From NCBI GenBank assembly GCA_947177735.1, contig CAMWVP010000003.1, positions 1 through 63,754 on the forward strand: a DNA stretch of 63,754 bases, in the 5' to 3' direction. Every line of letters begins with the position of its first letter. The first letter of the stretch is position 1. A program made the translations under genes and the position numbers. Shown piece by piece: positions 61,714 to 63,754 of the stretch. Origin of the DNA: an uncultured Clostridia bacterium (GTDB taxonomy: Bacteria; Bacillota; Clostridia; Oscillospirales; Ruminococcaceae). The notes under the pieces are model-generated. The model made no database searches. It saw only the letters and a list, made by a program, of their open reading frames with translations, and was not told the origin of the DNA.

Positions 61714-63255
61714 ATGAGTGTAATGCTTAAAGCATTGGCAACTTGGAGTGATTGCTATAAGGCTAACAAAAAAATGTCCGGAGGAAAACCTTCGGGCATC
61801 GTTGTACATTCTACGGGGTGTAATAATCCATACCTAAAACGGTATGTAAATTTACCGTCTATTTGCGGGGAAAACGTTTACAAGAACTATTTCGGGAATG
61901 ACGGAACAGATGTAAATCCTCATGCTGTTATAGGCAAGGATAAGAATGGTGTGGTTAAGGGGGTTCAGATACTCCCGTATGATATTTGCTGTTGGGGTTG
62001 TGGTCGCGGTTCAAAGGGGACTTACAACTACGACCCCGCCTACATTCAATTTGAGATATGCGAGGATGGGCTGACCGATAAAATTTACTTTGAGACAGCT
62101 TTTGATCTGGCTGCTAAGTTTTGCGCTGAACTTATGAGTACATACCCCACCATTAAGATAGATAATGTAGTCTCTCATAAGGAAGCCAATGCGAGAGGGT
62201 ATGCGAGTGCTCACGGAGATCCTGATAACTGGCTTTCCAAATTCGGGAAGAACATGAACTGGTTCAGGGATAAGGTTAAAGGGTATTTGAAAATCCCTGC
62301 TGCAACAGCCCCTGACCCCACAAAGGTGACTTACGCTAAACTAAGTGATATCGTTGACACTGCCAATGCAAGTATTTCTACGATTTTCCGCGAGAAAGGT
62401 TCGAGCTGGTCAAGCGGTTGGCATAACGGAGTAGATATTGCGGCGGCGCAAGGTGTTTCTATTAAAGCCGCCGCTGACGGCGTTGTTGTGAATGCCGATA
62501 CTGTGGCTCATAACGATGGGTTTGGAAATCGTGTTATTCTTAAACATGCTGATGGTAGGGCTACGTTGTATGCGCATATGGTTTCCACGCCGCCCGTTAA
62601 AGTCGGACAGAGTGTTAAGAAAGGACAAATTATCGGATATGTGGGTAATACAGGGCTGTCTTACGGTGCTCACTTACATTTTACAATAATTGACAATTAT
62701 GACAAAAATCCAAATATTTACTATTCGGGTGATTTGCTTGACCCTATCAAGGTTTGCGGTATGGGTACCTTGAAGTTTAACTCTCAGGTTAGCAACGTGA
62801 TTGTTGAGAACGGCATTTCTAGGAATTTGGGCGACTTGAACAAGTACTATGGGGTTTTGGGAGTTGCGACTTCTAGTTCGGGTGCAAAGCCCAGCGTTTC
62901 CTCAGTAAGTTTCAATGTCGGAGATATTGTGAATTTTAGCGGTACTACACATTATACAAGTAGCAGCGCTGCTCGTGGCACAAACTGTAAGCCCGGGGCA
63001 GCTAAAATATCCCGTATCGCAAATGGTGCGGCTCACCCTTATCATCTGATAGCGGAATGCGGAGGCGGATCCACTGTCTATGGTTGGGTAAATTCTTTCG
63101 ATATATCTGCTTTGGGGCAGAAAACCGTCGATGAGATTGCTCTGGAGGTTATTCGGGGTGATTGGGGGAACGGAGATGAGCGTGTTAAGAGACTGACTGT
63201 AGCGGGGTATACTGCTAAGGTTGTGCAGAGTAGGGTAGATGTTCTTATGAAGTAA
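61714..63255 (+). CDS. Endolysin: amidase + M23 peptidase + SH3-like + Cpl-7 domain (513 aa)
   Basis: Residues 1-195 form an N-acetylmuramoyl-L-alanine amidase (GIVVHSTGCNNP with the zinc His, NPHAVIGKD, VVSHKEANARG, HGDPDNW). Residues 215-340 form a lysostaphin-type M23 peptidase (GWHNGVDIAA with HxxxD, AHLHFTII with HxH). An SH3-like domain follows (VGDIVNFSGTTHYTS to YGWVNSFDI) and a C-terminal Cpl-7/CW_7 repeat (VDEIALEVIRGDWGNGDERVKRL). Two catalytic domains cut different bonds; the last two bind the wall. ATG 61714 follows AAAGGGAGTGG; an upstream in-frame start overlaps that site. Confidence 0.94.
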   Translation: MSVMLKALATWSDCYKANKKMSGGKPSGIVVHSTGCNNPYLKRYVNLPSICGENVYKNYFGNDGTDVNPHAVIGKDKNGVVKGVQILPYDICCWGCGRGSKGTYNYDPAYIQFEICEDGLTDKIYFETAFDLAAKFCAELMSTYPTIKIDNVVSHKEANARGYASAHGDPDNWLSKFGKNMNWFRDKVKGYLKIPAATAPDPTKVTYAKLSDIVDTANASISTIFREKGSSWSSGWHNGVDIAAAQGVSIKAAADGVVVNADTVAHNDGFGNRVILKHADGRATLYAHMVSTPPVKVGQSVKKGQIIGYVGNTGLSYGAHLHFTIIDNYDKNPNIYYSGDLLDPIKVCGMGTLKFNSQVSNVIVENGISRNLGDLNKYYGVLGVATSSSGAKPSVSSVSFNVGDIVNFSGTTHYTSSSAARGTNCKPGAAKISRIANGAAHPYHLIAECGGGSTVYGWVNSFDISALGQKTVDEIALEVIRGDWGNGDERVKRLTVAGYTAKVVQSRVDVLMK

Positions 63256-63257
63256 TG

Positions 63258-63303
63258 GTATCGGGGTATTCTAAGTTTTTCTTGGAATACCCCGATACTT
63301 TTT
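63258..63303 (+). terminator. Strong terminator ending the late operon
   Basis: A perfect 14-bp stem GTATCGGGGTATTC (63258-63271)/GAATACCCCGATAC (63285-63298) followed by TTTTT, three nt after the endolysin stop. Confidence 0.93.
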
Positions 63304-63474
63304 GGATTTTGTATCAGTTGCAAATAATTTCAATAAGATATTGTGCGAAATGTAGGATTTTTTAGCTTCTAGGTGGAATATAAGAAATAACATTATTTTT
63401 TATCAGTAAGTAGGGTTATACGCGAAAATGCTTTTTCTCGAATTTTCAAGGGATTTTCAAGGGGAACAAAAGAA

Positions 63475-63498
63475 CAAACCGCATTGTTGTGCGGTTTG
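63475..63498 (-). terminator. Terminator of the tRNA-Ser gene
   Basis: CAAACCGCA/TGCGGTTTG, a 9-bp stem with a 6-nt loop; on the minus strand it is followed by TTCTTTTGTT. It lies 9 nt past the tRNA 3' end. Confidence 0.75.
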
Positions 63499-63507
63499 CT
63501 GGTTATA

Positions 63508-63596
63508 TGGCGGAAGCGGTGGGATTCGAACCCACGGTACCGTGAGGTACAACTGATTTCGAGTCAGTCCCGTTATGACCACTTCGATACGCTTCC
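63508..63596 (-). tRNA. tRNA-Ser (anticodon CGA), CCA encoded
   Basis: On the minus strand the gene runs from 63596 to 63508. The acceptor stem GGAAGCG pairs with CGCTTCC, followed by the discriminator G and CCA. The anticodon arm ACTGACTCGAAATCAGT gives anticodon CGA (reads UCG). A long variable arm (GTACCTCACGGTAC), the serine hallmark, and the T-arm GGGTTCGAATCCC are present. Its 3' end faces the phage genes, so it could be the integration target, but no second copy of its end is seen in the left 2.5 kb. Confidence 0.95.
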
Positions 63597-63607
63597 GTGA
63601 CTATAAT

Positions 63608-63636
63608 ATTATACACTTTTTTTTAATATTTGTCAA
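63608..63636 (-). promoter_or_regulatory. Perfect promoter of tRNA-Ser
   Basis: Minus-strand TTGACA (63636-63631), 17-nt spacer, TATAAT (63613-63608), 12 nt upstream of the tRNA. The remaining bases to 63754 are A/T-rich and show no gene. Confidence 0.9.
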
Positions 63637-63754
63637 GGGGTCTGGCAAAATTTTCTTAAAAATCTTTGTTGTGCTACAATAGATATTGGACAAGTTAGTA
63701 AAAAAATATTGAGAGATAGGCAAAAATCTGGTAAAATAAAGTTGCTAAACAAAA

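Overview
The window is most likely the late half of a tailed-phage genome (siphovirus layout) integrated in, or belonging to a phage of, a gut Clostridia-type Firmicute. Reasons: A/T-rich Gram-positive expression signals (TTGACA-17-TATAAT promoters, GGAGG ribosome sites, frequent TTG/GTG starts), a Cpl-7-type wall-binding endolysin, an LLH-family holin, MBG-type Ig repeats and DUF6273-like lectin domains, all typical of Ruminococcaceae/Lachnospiraceae phages. The species cannot be named from sequence alone.

Layout: 1-2.5 kb holds a partial gene and two minus-strand genes (membrane protein, lipoprotein). 2.6-18.6 kb is the integrase and the head and neck module: tyrosine recombinase, TerS-like protein, split TerL, portal, protease/scaffold fusion, decoration protein, major capsid, connectors, tail terminator, tail tube. 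18.8-21.4 kb is a minus-strand cargo island of two unknown genes with near-identical promoter cassettes. 21.7-23.8 kb is RuvC, a chaperone-like protein, an HPr-like protein and a neck or tail completion protein. 23.9-26.0 kb is a second minus-strand cargo island (TIR protein, small helical protein, Uma2-type nuclease). 26.1-35.0 kb is a very long tape measure gene. 35.1-61.0 kb holds tail tip, adhesins and fibres, with a cysteine desulfurase inside the operon, a zinc-ribbon cargo gene, a GH25 lysozyme-adhesin and a 1,778-residue repeat protein. 61.0-63.3 kb is lysis (two small membrane proteins and an amidase/M23 endolysin). A tRNA-Ser(CGA) on the minus strand closes the window.

Two essential phage genes are interrupted by group I introns whose exons rejoin in frame. 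The terL intron (4806-7509) is an IStron: a group I ribozyme fused to a TnpB element. It has no tnpA; instead it carries an XRE repressor with a palindromic operator and a 123-residue unknown protein. A perfect 28-bp inverted repeat clamps the coding block, and the putative omega-RNA ends exactly at the 3' splice site, so its guide would be the terL exon itself. The tape-measure intron (30039-31366) carries an HNH homing endonuclease. The two introns thus use two unrelated homing nucleases in one genome.

Other unusual points are the complete cysteine desulfurase among tail-tip genes, an HPr-like protein lacking the phosphorylated histidine, six copies of a glycine-rich adhesin module spread over four tail proteins (one nested inside another), and a set of antisense cargo genes, most with their own consensus promoter, including a TIR protein that is a candidate anti-phage effector. 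All functional statements rest on reading motifs by eye; no database search was possible.
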